NCBI GenBank assembly: GCA_934899185.1
Contig: CAKXYI010000001.1
Location: 496,001-560,000 of the forward strand
DNA: 64,000 nucleotides
Source of the DNA: an uncultured Lachnospiraceae bacterium
GTDB lineage: Bacteria; Bacillota; Clostridia; Lachnospirales; Lachnospiraceae
Direction: 5' to 3'
Under the pieces are notes generated by a model. The model saw only the letters and a program-made list of their open reading frames with translations, did no database searches and had not been told where the DNA came from. Positions 35,740 to 45,561 of the stretch are shown one piece after another (position 1 is the stretch's first letter; every line of letters begins with the position of its first letter). The translations under genes were made by a program, and so were the position numbers.

Positions 35740-36432
35740 TTATACCTTGAACCGATATCCCACGCCCCAGATCGTCTCGATGTATTGTGGTTTATTGGTA
35801 TTCAATTCTATCTTTTCACGGATCTTTTTGATATGCACAGTAACGGTTGCTATATCTCCGACTGAATCCATATCCCAAATCTCCTTGAATAATTCCTGCT
35901 TGCTAAAAACATGATTTGGATGCTCTGCCAGAAAAGCCAATAATTCAAATTCTTTCGTTGTAAACTGCGTCTCCTCACCTCTGACCCATACACGTCTTGC
36001 CGTCTTGTCAATCTTAATATCGCGAATTTCAAACAAATCACTCTGTGCCTGCTGGCTGCTTCCTACCAGACGATCGTATCTTGCAAGATGTGCCTTAACA
36101 CGTGCCACCAACTCACTTGGTGAAAACGGCTTGGTAATATAATCATCCGCGCCCAGACCCAATCCACGGATCTTGTCGATATCCTCCTTCTTTGCAGACA
36201 CCATGAGGATCGGCGTATTCTTGACCTGACGGATCTTGCGGCAGATCTCAAAGCCATCCATATCCGGCAGCATGAGATCCAGCACAAAGATATCAAAATC
36301 TTCTGCCAAGGCACGCTCGCATCCCTTGATGCCATTCTCCTCGATCACGACCTCAAAATCCGATAATTCCAAATAGTCCTTTTCCAGTTCCGCGATCGCC
36401 AGTTCATCCTCGATAATAAGTACTCTACTCAT
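35740..36432 (-). CDS. OmpR-family response regulator
   Basis: A 230-residue two-component regulator. The receiver domain (residues 1-120) has the acidic pair IIEDE, the phospho-acceptor Asp in VLDLMLPD near 52, the Ser/Thr switch in LMVSAKK and the Lys in ITKPF near 104. The C-terminal winged helix (about 135-228) has KEFELLAFLAEHPNHVFSKQELFKEIW and VHIKKIREKIE...YIETIWGVGYRF, as in OmpR/PhoB. It starts at 36432, where AGGAGG stands 6 bases before the ATG; the frame overlaps the end of the kinase gene by 8 bases. Target genes are unknown. Confidence 0.94.
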   Translation of the reverse strand: MSRVLIIEDELAIAELEKDYLELSDFEVVIEENGIKGCERALAEDFDIFVLDLMLPDMDGFEICRKIRQVKNTPILMVSAKKEDIDKIRGLGLGADDYITKPFSPSELVARVKAHLARYDRLVGSSQQAQSDLFEIRDIKIDKTARRVWVRGEETQFTTKEFELLAFLAEHPNHVFSKQELFKEIWDMDSVGDIATVTVHIKKIREKIELNTNKPQYIETIWGVGYRFKV

Positions 36433-37552
36433 TTGGTACCTCCTGATATTTTCGTAAAACAAAGTACATGACTGTGCCTACATTTTCTTTACTCGTTGCC
36501 CAAATCTTTCCGCCATGATCCTCAATGATCTTTTTGACAATGGAAAGTCCGATACCGCTTCCGCCTGCCGCAGAATTACGCGAAGCATCTGCCCGGTAAA
36601 AGCGGTCAAATATATATGGCAGGTCTTTGTTGGAAATACCCTTGCCATTGTCCTCGATCTCGATCTGGATAAAGTCTCCCACATCCTTGATCCGCATACT
36701 GATAAAGGACGGTTCCTCTGCCCGCATATACTTGATAGCGTTGCCGATGATATTGTGAATGACCCTGCCAAGTTGCTCCGGGTCAGCGATCATCTGGGTA
36801 TCTTCATCTACATAATTAAAGAAAGTCAACTGCACATGCTGATTCTCCAGATCCATTTCCAACTCTTCCATACAGTCGGTAAAGTAGTCCTTGACGTTTA
36901 GTTTGTGGAAATTGTAAGGGATCTTATTCGTGTCGATATTGCTGTATAAGGTCAGTTCGTTGATGAGGGTGTTCATCTCATTGGCCTTGTTGTAGATCGT
37001 CTTTAGGTAGCGTTCCTGCTTCTCCGACGTATCTGCGACCCCATCTAAAATTCCCTCCGAATAACCCTTGATCGCCGTGATCGGCGTCTTTAGGTCATGA
37101 GCGATATTGGAGATCAACATACGGTGTTCCTGCTCTGCATCCAGTTTCTCCTGCGCATTCATCTGCAAGCGCTTGCGCATGGCCTCAAAACTCTCACTCA
37201 GTTCACTGATCTCATCATGTCCCTTGGTATCGATGGAAAAATCCAGATTGCCGTCCCGAATATTCTCTGCCGCCTTATTGAGTTGGCGCAGACGGGAAAT
37301 GATACCGCTGTAGGTCCAGATCACTAAGATTGCCGCCGTAAAAAAGAGGATCAGGATCACAGAGATCATGGCATCGACCACCATGTTTTTAAAATCCGGC
37401 AGATGGGCAATATACTCATAACTGGCACTGGTCAACTGAATGTTCAGCGTTGGCAGGATCGTATTGATGGCATAGATACCCACGGCTGCCATGATGATCG
37501 GTACAAATATGATAATGCAAAAGGATATGACAAGTCTCGTCCGTAACTTCAT
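36425..37552 (-). CDS. HAMP-domain sensor histidine kinase
   Basis: A 375-residue membrane kinase paired with the following response regulator. Two membrane helices (about residues 5-28 and 58-82) enclose a short 30-residue external loop, so the signal is likely sensed in or near the membrane. A HAMP domain follows (to about 140), then HisKA with HDLKTPITAIKGYSEGILDG (His near 155). The ATPase domain has IIGNAIKYM (N box), IEDNGKGI (G1) and GSGIGLSIVKKIIEDHGG (G2). I use the ATG at 37552; the one at 37564 lies against the AAAGG site. The output is phosphorylation of the regulator encoded next. Confidence 0.92.
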   Translation of the reverse strand: MKLRTRLVISFCIIIFVPIIMAAVGIYAINTILPTLNIQLTSASYEYIAHLPDFKNMVVDAMISVILILFFTAAILVIWTYSGIISRLRQLNKAAENIRDGNLDFSIDTKGHDEISELSESFEAMRKRLQMNAQEKLDAEQEHRMLISNIAHDLKTPITAIKGYSEGILDGVADTSEKQERYLKTIYNKANEMNTLINELTLYSNIDTNKIPYNFHKLNVKDYFTDCMEELEMDLENQHVQLTFFNYVDEDTQMIADPEQLGRVIHNIIGNAIKYMRAEEPSFISMRIKDVGDFIQIEIEDNGKGISNKDLPYIFDRFYRADASRNSAAGGSGIGLSIVKKIIEDHGGKIWATSKENVGTVMYFVLRKYQEVPNE

Positions 37553-37574
37553 AAACCATTCCATCCTTTATTAT

Positions 37575-37613
37575 AGAAAAAAGTCGTGGGATGTCTCATT
37601 CATCCCACGACTT
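37575..37613 (-). terminator. Terminator of metK
   Basis: AAGTCGTGGGATG / CATCCCACGACTT with a 7-base loop, then TTTTTT on minus. A TATAAT directly after the T-run (plus 37570-37575) may be the -10 of the kinase gene, with only a poor -35. Confidence 0.9.
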
Positions 37614-37677
37614 CATTATATCACTTCATCCCCTCAAAAAAAGCATTCCACCAAAGTTTTATACTTTTTTTAGAATC

Positions 37678-38859
37678 TTAAAGATATTTTTTCAAATCTT
37701 CAACTTTGTCTAAAGCTTCCCAAGGAAGGTTCAGATCATTACGTCCAAAGTGACCATATGCTGCTGTCTGCTTGTAGATTGGTCTTCTCAGATCCAACAT
37801 CTTGATGATACCAGCCGGACGAAGATCGAAATGATTACGAACAATCTCCACTAACTTCTCATCAGATAACTTACCTGTACCGAAAGTATCTACCATGATA
37901 GATGTAGGCTGTGCAACACCGATCGCATAAGACAGTTGGATCTCACACTTGTCAGCCAGACCTGCTGCAACAATGTTCTTAGCAACATAACGTGCTGCAT
38001 ATGCTGCAGAACGATCAACCTTTGTGCAGTCTTTTCCGGAGAAAGCACCGCCGCCATGACGAGCCATTCCACCGTAGGTGTCTACAATGATCTTACGTCC
38101 GGTAAGACCTGCATCACCGTGAGGTCCACCGATAACGAAACGTCCGGTCGGGTTGATAAAGAACTTTGTCTCATCATCTACCAGTTCAGCCGGCAGGATC
38201 GGATCAAAGACATACTTCTTGATGTCTTCATGGATCTGGTCTTGTGTTACATCTTCGTCATGCTGGGTAGAAAGAACAACAGCCTCAAGTCTCTTTGGCT
38301 TGCCATTCTCATCATATTCTACAGAAACCTGTGTCTTTCCGTCTGGTCTTAAGTAAGAAAGTGTACCATCTTTACGTACCTTAGTAAGTTGAAGTGCCAA
38401 CTTATGAGCCAAAGAAATCGGATAAGGCATGTAATCTTCTGTCTCGTTGGTAGCATAACCAAACATCATGCCCTGATCTCCGGCCCCGGTATCCAGATCA
38501 TCTGTCAAAGATCCCTTCTTTGCCTCTAAAGCCTTATCAACACCCATGGCAATATCTGCTGACTGCTGGTCTAATGCAACCATAACGGCACAGGATCTAC
38601 CATCGATACCCTTCTTACCATCATCATAACCGATATCAAGAACCGTCTTACGAACGATTGCAGGAATATCAAGTTGTGCCTTTGTGGTAATCTCACCTGT
38701 TACAAGTACAAATCCGGTACATGCTGCTGTCTCGCAGGCAACACGGCTCATCGGATCCTGTTCCATACAAGCATCTAAGATCGCATCTGATACAGCATCA
38801 CAGACCTTGTCCGGATGTCCTTCTGTAACAGACTCTGAAGTAAATAATAATTTTTCCAT
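37678..38859 (-). CDS. metK: S-adenosylmethionine synthetase
   Basis: A 393-residue cytosolic enzyme that makes S-adenosylmethionine from methionine and [16 protein letters not shown] (residues 8-20), [12 protein letters not shown] near 120 (the ATP-binding hexapeptide GAGDQG), [21 protein letters not shown] near 245 with the P-loop-like GGGAFSGKD, and the Lys/Asp pair in [14 protein letters not shown] are all typical. Length is normal. It stands alone between its SAM-I riboswitch and a strong terminator, so product feedback is the evident control. It supplies the methyl donor used by the cytosine methyltransferase of the island. Confidence 0.97.
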   Translation of the reverse strand: MEKLLFTSESVTEGHPDKVCDAVSDAILDACMEQDPMSRVACETAACTGFVLVTGEITTKAQLDIPAIVRKTVLDIGYDDGKKGIDGRSCAVMVALDQQSADIAMGVDKALEAKKGSLTDDLDTGAGDQGMMFGYATNETEDYMPYPISLAHKLALQLTKVRKDGTLSYLRPDGKTQVSVEYDENGKPKRLEAVVLSTQHDEDVTQDQIHEDIKKYVFDPILPAELVDDETKFFINPTGRFVIGGPHGDAGLTGRKIIVDTYGGMARHGGGAFSGKDCTKVDRSAAYAARYVAKNIVAAGLADKCEIQLSYAIGVAQPTSIMVDTFGTGKLSDEKLVEIVRNHFDLRPAGIIKMLDLRRPIYKQTAAYGHFGRNDLNLPWEALDKVEDLKKYL

Positions 38860-38916
38860 TTTCTTCTTCCTTTCTGTATTACCCTTTGGTTCCTTTTTAA
38901 CACCTCAAAAGAAGCA

Positions 38917-39065
38917 TTAAAAAAATCCGCCATAAGCGGATTTAATTGTCTAAGATAATCAAATCCCTTATTGTTCGAGTTACTCGCTCAGGTAGGCACC
39001 TTCCATCTTCCGGGGTTGCCGTGGTTTCATCGATCCTATGTATCTCCGCCACTCTGAATAAGAGA
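38917..39065 (-). promoter_or_regulatory. SAM-I (S-box) riboswitch of metK
   Basis: The aptamer lies at 38966-39065 (minus). It has CTTATTCAGAG at the 5' side of P1/P2, the core words ATGAAACC, GGCAACC and AAGGTGC in order, the P4 hairpin GCGAG/CTCG, and AATAAGG closing P1. The expression platform ends in the intrinsic terminator AAATCCGC-TTAT-GCGGATTTTTTT at 38919-38943. When S-adenosylmethionine is bound, the terminator should form and metK is switched off. The rest of the 497-base gap 38860-39356 holds the metK promoter and, on plus, the promoter of the HD-GYP gene. Confidence 0.93.
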
Positions 39066-39110
39066 AAATACGATATGGAATTTTCAAATCTGTGACTTTC
39101 ATCAGTGATG

Positions 39111-39139
39111 ACTTTACACCCCATATGGGTAATTGTCAA
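39111..39139 (-). promoter_or_regulatory. metK promoter
   Basis: TTGACA, 17-base spacer, TAAAGT, about 45 bases before the riboswitch. The spacer contains the 10-bp palindrome CCCATATGGG. Confidence 0.65.
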
Positions 39140-39260
39140 GAAATCCCCCTATACAATTCCTGCATTTTGTAGTCGTCTCCTAGTCTTCCCCGGCAATATG
39201 TATATATATGCCCATTTTGGCATTTTTCTTTGTCTTTCGATGCAAATCGTCAGAAAACTA

Positions 39261-39290
39261 TTGCCAGATGGAAGATATTACATATATAAT
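39261..39290 (+). promoter_or_regulatory. Promoter of the HD-GYP gene
   Basis: TTGCCA, 18-base spacer, TATAAT, 66 bases before the ATG at 39357. Divergent from the metK promoter. Confidence 0.6.
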
Positions 39291-39356
39291 ATTTTTGTGT
39301 GTATAATTGTCTTTCATTTACGTAGCAATTACACACCCTTGGGGGAAGAACATAAT

Positions 39357-40538
39357 ATGATAAAAGTAAGCGTAAACCGATTACAAACCGGCATGGTCAT
39401 TGCCAAGCCGATCGTTACAAAAAGAGGACAGACCATCGCATCTGCCGGAACCAGCCTGACATCACAGTTGATTGCCAAGTTATCCTTTTACCGGATCCAG
39501 ACCGTTATGATCGATGAAAGTTCGATTCCACTAGAAATCCGCGAACAGGCTATCCCGCTGGACGTTGCCGAGTCAAAGACGGAGGCTCCTGCCAAAAGAC
39601 CAGTCACAGAGCAAAAGACGGAGGCTCCGCAGCCGCAGGTCCATCCGCTCGAGACAACATCGCATAGACAGCGCATACAGTCTACGCCGCAGTTTCAGGC
39701 ATTTCAGACCTCTTATACACGCAATATGATCTCTTTGAAAGAGGATTTTGATCTCATCGTTGCGGGCCAAGTTGACGATGCATGTAACCATCTTCTGTCC
39801 GAGGCAGCATCCTTATTTGCTTCCAAGACTTCCTTGGAACTTTTTGACATGATACACACCATGCGTTCTGTCGATGATTCCATCTACGCCCATTCTTTGA
39901 ATGTCGCCCTGATCTCCAGAGCCATCGGTAAATGGTTGCAACTCTCCAAGGAAGATTTAAACACCCTGACCTTGGCAGGTCTTTTGCATGATATCGGCAA
40001 GACCCAGATCCCTACTGAGATCTTAAATAAACAGGGCAAACTGACCGACGAGGAATTTGACATCATCCGCTCCCATGCCAAAGCAGGACACAAGATCCTA
40101 AAGGATACCAATCTGGATCTTCGCATCAAATTGGCAGCCTTACAGCATCACGAACGTTATGATGGTTCCGGTTATCCACGCGGTCTGGAATCCGACGAAA
40201 TCGATACTTTTGCTTCCATCGTTGCCATCGCTGATGTATATGATGCCATGACGGCGGCACGTTCTTACCGTGCTCCCAAATGTGCCTTTCAGGTCATTGC
40301 CGCTTTTGAAGATGACGGTTTCCAGAAGTACAACCCCAAAGTCATCTTTACCTTTTTGCAACGTGTGGCAGCCTGCTACAACAACAGCCGTGTCCTTTTA
40401 AGTGACGGCACCGCCGGACAGATTGTCTATCTCAACAAAAATACCTTATCCCGTCCGATCGTCGACACTGCCGAGCATGGCTTGATCGACTTATCCCAGT
40501 CTGCCAACAAGGATCTGTTCATCAAGGCGATCCTTTAA
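39357..40538 (+). CDS. HD-GYP domain cyclic-di-GMP phosphodiesterase
   Basis: A 393-residue cytosolic protein. Residues 1-60 resemble the DUF3391-type N-terminal domain (VNRLQTGMVIAKPIVTKRGQT). A Pro/Glu/Thr-rich linker with the repeated word KTEAP follows (65-110). The HD-GYP domain starts near residue 170: HSLNVALISRAIG, LLHDIGKTQIP, HAKAGHKIL, HHERYDGSGYPRGL. All metal-binding His/Asp residues and the GYP are kept, so it should hydrolyse cyclic-di-GMP. GGGGGAAG stands before the ATG at 39357; the frame is open further upstream but that part contains the promoter. It is the only plus-strand gene between 5.2 and 58.9 kb. No cyclase is seen in the window. Confidence 0.92.
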   Translation: MIKVSVNRLQTGMVIAKPIVTKRGQTIASAGTSLTSQLIAKLSFYRIQTVMIDESSIPLEIREQAIPLDVAESKTEAPAKRPVTEQKTEAPQPQVHPLETTSHRQRIQSTPQFQAFQTSYTRNMISLKEDFDLIVAGQVDDACNHLLSEAASLFASKTSLELFDMIHTMRSVDDSIYAHSLNVALISRAIGKWLQLSKEDLNTLTLAGLLHDIGKTQIPTEILNKQGKLTDEEFDIIRSHAKAGHKILKDTNLDLRIKLAALQHHERYDGSGYPRGLESDEIDTFASIVAIADVYDAMTAARSYRAPKCAFQVIAAFEDDGFQKYNPKVIFTFLQRVAACYNNSRVLLSDGTAGQIVYLNKNTLSRPIVDTAEHGLIDLSQSANKDLFIKAIL

Positions 40539-40554
40539 TATTTCTTATAAAATC

Positions 40555-40604
40555 AAAAACGGCTATCTTTTATCACATACATGACAAAGATAGCCGTCTT
40601 TTTA
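40555..40604. terminator. Bidirectional terminator between the HD-GYP gene and murA
   Basis: ACGGCTATCTT / AAGATAGCCGT with a 16-base loop, CTTTTT on plus and an A-run on the other side. The genes converge on it. Confidence 0.9.
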
Positions 40605-40613
40605 TCTTTTGAT

Positions 40614-41906
40614 CTAGGAAACCCGAAGCATGAACTTCTGGATCTCTTTTTCGCAATTTGTCCGTTCGATCTGTGCACCCAGACTACGCAACTTGATTTC
40701 GAAATCCTCATAACCGCGCTGGATGAAATGAATATCATCCACGATAGTAATGCCGTCTGCTGCAAGCCCGGCAATCACAAGGGCTGCACCTGCGCGCAGA
40801 TCCGGTGCACTCACGCGCGCACCTGTGTATTCCTTAATGCCGCGGATAATGGCAATATTGCTCTCCACTTTGATATCTGCACCCATGCGGGAAAGTTCAT
40901 CCACGTACTTGAAGCGGTTCTCAAAAATGCTCTCGGTAACGGTGCTCGTACCATCTGCCATACCAAGCACAACCGTCATCTGTGGCTGCATATCTGTCGG
41001 AAATCCCGGATATGGAAGCGTTGTGATCTGGGTATGGGTCAAGCCCTTATTGGCAACAATGCGGACAGCATCATCAAATTCCTCGATCATACAGCCTGCC
41101 TCGATCAACTTGGCAGATGTGGCTTCCAAATGCTTTGGAATGACATTTTTGATCAGGACATCACCCTTGGTCGCTGCTGCCGCGCACATAAAGGTTCCTG
41201 CCTCGATCTGATCCGGAATGACCGAATAAGATGTCTTGTGTAACTTTTCCACACCAACGATACGGATCACATCTGTACCTGCACCACGGATATTGGCACC
41301 CATGCTGTTTAAGAAATTGGCAACATCTACGACATGCGGCTCCTTGGCGGCGTTTTCGATCACAGTCTTGCCCTTGGCAAGTGCTGCTGCCATAAGTACA
41401 TTGATCGTAGCACCGACAGACACCTTATCCATGTAAATATGATTGCCTATCAGATGGTCTGCCTTTGCAGAGATCAAGCCGTAACTGATGTCCACATCAG
41501 CACCCAACGCCTTGAATCCTTTGACATGCAGATCAATCGGCCGGCTGCCAATCACACAACCGCCCGGCAATGCTACTTCTGCTCTTTTGTATTTTCCAAG
41601 TAAGGATCCCAGAAGATAATAGGAAGCACGGATCTTTTTGATATATTCATAATCTACGTTCAACTGTCCGATAGTTGATCCGTTGATGCGCGCTGTGTGA
41701 CGATCTACGCGCTCTACCACTGCGCCGATATCGCTCAGAGCATCCAGCATGATGTTGATATCCCTCACATCCGGCAGATTATCTATGGTCACTGTCTCAT
41801 CCGTCATAATGGACGCTGCAAGAATTGCGAGTGCTGCATTCTTGGCACCACCGATCTCCACTTCCCCTACGATCGGATTTCCACCCTTGATTACGAATTG
41901 TTCCAT
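40614..41906 (-). CDS. murA: UDP-N-acetylglucosamine 1-carboxyvinyltransferase
   Basis: A 430-residue enzyme for the first committed step of peptidoglycan synthesis (enolpyruvyl transfer from PEP). GGAKNAALAILAAS near residue 19 (with the conserved Lys-Asn), the active-site Cys in LPGGCVIGSRPIDLH near 117 and GYPGFPTDMQPQ-like LPYPGFPTDMQPQ near 300 are present. Cys rather than Asp means fosfomycin sensitivity is expected at this enzyme. It stands alone between a terminator and its own extended -10 promoter. Confidence 0.96.
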   Translation of the reverse strand: MEQFVIKGGNPIVGEVEIGGAKNAALAILAASIMTDETVTIDNLPDVRDINIMLDALSDIGAVVERVDRHTARINGSTIGQLNVDYEYIKKIRASYYLLGSLLGKYKRAEVALPGGCVIGSRPIDLHVKGFKALGADVDISYGLISAKADHLIGNHIYMDKVSVGATINVLMAAALAKGKTVIENAAKEPHVVDVANFLNSMGANIRGAGTDVIRIVGVEKLHKTSYSVIPDQIEAGTFMCAAAATKGDVLIKNVIPKHLEATSAKLIEAGCMIEEFDDAVRIVANKGLTHTQITTLPYPGFPTDMQPQMTVVLGMADGTSTVTESIFENRFKYVDELSRMGADIKVESNIAIIRGIKEYTGARVSAPDLRAGAALVIAGLAADGITIVDDIHFIQRGYEDFEIKLRSLGAQIERTNCEKEIQKFMLRVS

Positions 41907-41969
41907 ATAACACCTCGTTACTCATTTATTCCAAAGGCTCTCGCCTATATTTACCCATTGATAAAAAAC

Positions 41970-41978
41970 ATTATAGCA
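41970..41978 (-). promoter_or_regulatory. Extended -10 promoter of murA
   Basis: TGCTATAAT, 64 bases before the murA start; no clear -35. The 123-base gap to the ABC gene holds nothing else I recognise. Confidence 0.5.
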
Positions 41979-42029
41979 CATACTACATCATATGCACCAG
42001 TAAATCTTGCGTCACCTGAAAAAGTCAAT

Positions 42030-43784
42030 CTATTTGTCGCATACGAACTGACTGCGATACAATTTCGCATAATATCCATTCTTCTTCAACAATTCTTGAT
42101 GATTTCCCTGTTCTAAGACCTTACCGTCCTGCATATAGAGAATCACATCTGCTTCGCGGATTGTGGAAAGTCTGTGTGCTACGACAAAGGTCGTTCTGCC
42201 TTCCATCATGGTCCGGAAAGTCTCCTGTATCTTCATCTCCGTACGCGTATCAATGGAAGAGGTTGCCTCGTCCAAGATCAGCATAGGCGGCAGTGCCAGC
42301 ATCAGGCGGGCAATACAAAGAAGTTGTTTTTCTCCCTGTGAAAGGCTTCCGTCATCACCCTTGATATAAGTATCATACCCATTTGGCAAACGTTTGATAA
42401 ATTCGTGCGCATGGGAAGTTCTGGCTGCCTGCACCATCTCTTCTTCCGTTGCATCCGGGTTGGCAAACAAGAGATTTTCCCGGATAGTTCCCTCTTTTAA
42501 CCATGTTTCCTGCAAGACCATGCCGAATTTCTCACGCAGATTGGCACGCGGGATAGACCGGATATCAACACCATCAATGGTGATCTTTCCATGCGTCGTA
42601 TCATAGAAGCGCATAAGCAGATTGATCAATGTCGTCTTACCACTTCCTGTCGGCCCGACAATGGCAATACGCTGGCCTGGCTCTACGGTCAGATTTAAGT
42701 GTTCAATAAGCGGCTTGCTCGGATCATAGGAAAATGCCACATCCTCAAATACAATCTTTCCTTCCACATCCGACAGATGATTTTCCTGACTCTCTTCCAC
42801 TGCCGGCGCATCGATAATCTCAAAGATACGAGCCGCGCAGGCAATAGCGTTCTGTAGTTCCGTGACAACGCCGGAAATTTCATTGAAAGGCTTGGCGTAC
42901 TGGCTTGCATAACCCAAGAAACTGGTCAGTCCGCCGACCGTGATTCCACCAGAGATTGCAAGGATAGCTCCTGTAACACCCACACCACTATAGATCAGAC
43001 TGTTAATAAAACGAGTGGTTGGGTTGGTGATGGAAGAGTAAAAAGTTGCCTTTAGGGAACTGTCCGCCAAGCGGTCATTTAAGACATCAAATTCCTCCTT
43101 TGCCTTTTCATTGTAGGAAAAAGCAGATACAACCGACTGGTTTTCGATCATTTCGTCTGCATATGCGGTCTGCTCGCCACGGTGCTTTGCCTGCAACTGA
43201 AACATGGCATAGGTTCTGCTTGCGACAAATTTTGCCACCAGAAGAGATACCGGGGTCAGGACAATGACCACCAGAGCGATCGGCAGACTGACACGCACCA
43301 TAAAAAAGATCGTACCAAGAATGGTAAGTACACCGGTAAACAACTGGGTAAATCCCATCAAAAGACCATCGGAGAAAACATCCGCATCCGTAGCGATACG
43401 ACTCATATAATCACCATGGGAATGGGAATCAATATTTTTGATAGGCATGACCAACATCTTCTCGAAAGCCTTTTGCCGCATATTTTTTGTAATGTCATAG
43501 GTAATATAATTGTTGATACGGTTCATAAGCCACTGGAAAAAGCAGGTACCCACGATCGCCAGTGCCATCTTTTCTAAAACCTGATACAGCCCATCCCACC
43601 GGATCTGTCCGCTGCCGATCATACAATCGACCGCCTTTCCCGTAAGTACCGGAACCAACAAGGTGAAGATAACTGTCAGTACCGCACAGATCAGGCTGAG
43701 GACAATCTGTAAACGATAGGTCTTCAATTCCACCAGAACACGTTTGATTACTTGAGATTGTTTGATTTCATTTTTTGTACTCAT
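42030..43784 (-). CDS. ABC exporter half, subunit with the complete Walker B
   Basis: A 584-residue half-transporter with six membrane helices in the first 320 residues and one ATPase domain. Walker A is VGPTGSGKTTLINLL near residue 375 and Walker B is MLILDEATSSID near 500, with the catalytic Glu. Its signature is SLSQGEKQLL, a known variant of LSGGQ. Together with the gene before it, this makes a heterodimeric type IV exporter (BmrCD/TM287-288 type): the partner gives the normal LSGGQ to this subunit's active site. The substrate is unknown; drugs or lipids are typical. It is second in the two-gene unit, 18 bases after the partner. Confidence 0.93.
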   Translation of the reverse strand: MSTKNEIKQSQVIKRVLVELKTYRLQIVLSLICAVLTVIFTLLVPVLTGKAVDCMIGSGQIRWDGLYQVLEKMALAIVGTCFFQWLMNRINNYITYDITKNMRQKAFEKMLVMPIKNIDSHSHGDYMSRIATDADVFSDGLLMGFTQLFTGVLTILGTIFFMVRVSLPIALVVIVLTPVSLLVAKFVASRTYAMFQLQAKHRGEQTAYADEMIENQSVVSAFSYNEKAKEEFDVLNDRLADSSLKATFYSSITNPTTRFINSLIYSGVGVTGAILAISGGITVGGLTSFLGYASQYAKPFNEISGVVTELQNAIACAARIFEIIDAPAVEESQENHLSDVEGKIVFEDVAFSYDPSKPLIEHLNLTVEPGQRIAIVGPTGSGKTTLINLLMRFYDTTHGKITIDGVDIRSIPRANLREKFGMVLQETWLKEGTIRENLLFANPDATEEEMVQAARTSHAHEFIKRLPNGYDTYIKGDDGSLSQGEKQLLCIARLMLALPPMLILDEATSSIDTRTEMKIQETFRTMMEGRTTFVVAHRLSTIREADVILYMQDGKVLEQGNHQELLKKNGYYAKLYRSQFVCDK

Positions 43785-43802
43785 GATTGCTGGCCCTTCC
43801 TC

Positions 43803-45536
43803 TTACGAGTTTTGCTCTTTTTCGTCTTTTGGAAACTGCGAATAATATATTTCCTGATAAATGGCATTGTCCCGTAGCAGGTCTTCGTGTTTGCCCTTGC
43901 CTACGATACAGCCATCTTCCATGACTAAGATCTGGTCTGCTTCCATCACAGAGGAAGCACGCTGCGACACGATAAAGGTCGTCGGATGCCAAGGCAATTG
44001 ACGGATCGCCTTGCGCAGTGCAGCGTCCGTTGCCACATCAAGTGCAGATGCCGAATCATCCAGAACCAGGATCTTTGGCTGTCCTGCCAAGGCTCTGGCG
44101 ATCGTCAGTCTCTGTCTCTGTCCGCCGGAAAGATTTCTGGCATCCTGCAGGATCTCCTCATCCAGACCATGTTCCTTGCTTTCGATAACGTTGTCTGCCT
44201 GGGCTGCGTGGACGGCTATCACGATCATATCGTCTGTAATATCCTCCCGTCCGAAGCGGATATTGTCCCGGATGCTTCCATGGAACAGCACGCCGCGCTG
44301 CGGTACCAGACCTACGATCTTTGTCAGTTCTTTTTCCTCGTAACTGCGTACGTCTTTGCCATAGATCAATACTTTTCCCTTGCTGGCATCGTACATATGG
44401 TTGAGCAAGTGCAACACGGTAGACTTACCGGAGCCGGTGCCGCCAATGATGCCCACGGTTCCATGATCCGGCACCCTAAAATCAATATCCCGGATTGCCA
44501 TCTCGCCCGCCTGTGGATAGGCAAAGGATACCTGTTCGTAGGATACTGCATCCTCTGATTCCGCCTGTATCTCTGTTACATAAGTCCGCTCATCATATGG
44601 CATTTCCATGATCTGCTCCACTCTGGTAACCGAAGCATAGGCGCGCATAAGGACCACGATCAGGTTTGCCAGTTTGATCAGTTCTACCAAAATCTGCGAC
44701 ATGTAGTTGACAAGTGCTACAACCTGTCCCTTGGCAAGGATCCCCATATCGACCTGAGTAGAGCCAAACCAGATGACTGCCACAACGCCAAGATTAACGA
44801 TCACATATGTGATCGGGTTCAAAAGTGCGGAAACTTTGCCGGCACGCATCTGGTCAGCATACAGGTCTTCTGTCTGCGCCCCAAATGCCTGCTTCTGCTG
44901 ATCCTGATTGCCAAAAGCACGGATCACACGGGCTCCCTCTAAATTTTCACCGACTGCCAAAAATACACGTTCCATCTTCTTTTGGATACGGCTAAAAATC
45001 GGCAAGGTCGACTTGGTAATACCATAGACGACCAGCCCTAAAAGGGCGATCACGATCACAAAGATCAGGGTCGACTTAATATCAACGATCAGTGCCATGA
45101 TCATCGCACCAAACACGATAAACGGAGAGCGCAAAAAAAGGCGCAGGAACATGTTGATACCACTCTGTATCTGGTTGATATCCGAGGTGATACGTGTTGT
45201 AAGTGCCGATGTTCCCACACTGCCATGGCTCGCCGCTGACATATCCATGATGCGGTGGAAGAGGTCTGCACGCATCTTAGATGCCGTGTAGATGGCTGCT
45301 TTTGCCGCAAAATACTGTGCTGTGATGGCAAATGCCAGACCTAAGATAGCAAATAAGACCAGGAGCAGGCACATACGGATCACATAGTCCCTATCCCGGT
45401 TTGCAATTCCCACGTCGATAATGGATGCCATTACCAGCGGAACCAGGAGTTCAAAAATTGCCTCCAGCATCTTAAAGAGCGGTGCAAATATACTTTCTTT
45501 CTTATAATCTTTTAAATATGTTCCCAAGAACTTCAT
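43803..45536 (-). CDS. ABC exporter half, subunit with the degenerate Walker B
   Basis: A 577-residue half-transporter with six membrane helices (first 320 residues) and an ATPase domain: IIGGTGSGKSTVLHLL near residue 365, NLSGGQRQRLTIARAL near 470 and ILVLDDSASALD near 492. The catalytic Glu after Walker B is Asp here. In heterodimeric exporters one of two ATP sites is degenerate, formed by this Asp-type Walker B and the partner's odd signature; the sequence pair shows exactly that pattern. First gene of the unit. Its end is Glu/Lys-rich and has no extra domain. Confidence 0.93.
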   Translation of the reverse strand: MKFLGTYLKDYKKESIFAPLFKMLEAIFELLVPLVMASIIDVGIANRDRDYVIRMCLLLVLFAILGLAFAITAQYFAAKAAIYTASKMRADLFHRIMDMSAASHGSVGTSALTTRITSDINQIQSGINMFLRLFLRSPFIVFGAMIMALIVDIKSTLIFVIVIALLGLVVYGITKSTLPIFSRIQKKMERVFLAVGENLEGARVIRAFGNQDQQKQAFGAQTEDLYADQMRAGKVSALLNPITYVIVNLGVVAVIWFGSTQVDMGILAKGQVVALVNYMSQILVELIKLANLIVVLMRAYASVTRVEQIMEMPYDERTYVTEIQAESEDAVSYEQVSFAYPQAGEMAIRDIDFRVPDHGTVGIIGGTGSGKSTVLHLLNHMYDASKGKVLIYGKDVRSYEEKELTKIVGLVPQRGVLFHGSIRDNIRFGREDITDDMIVIAVHAAQADNVIESKEHGLDEEILQDARNLSGGQRQRLTIARALAGQPKILVLDDSASALDVATDAALRKAIRQLPWHPTTFIVSQRASSVMEADQILVMEDGCIVGKGKHEDLLRDNAIYQEIYYSQFPKDEKEQNS

Positions 45537-45561
45537 TTTCCATCCCTTACATCAAAAGAGG

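Noticed and set aside
39105..39356. N-terminal extension of the HD-GYP protein
   Set aside because: The frame is open, but this part contains the promoters of both metK and the HD-GYP gene and no family member has such a start; a strong ribosome site precedes 39357.
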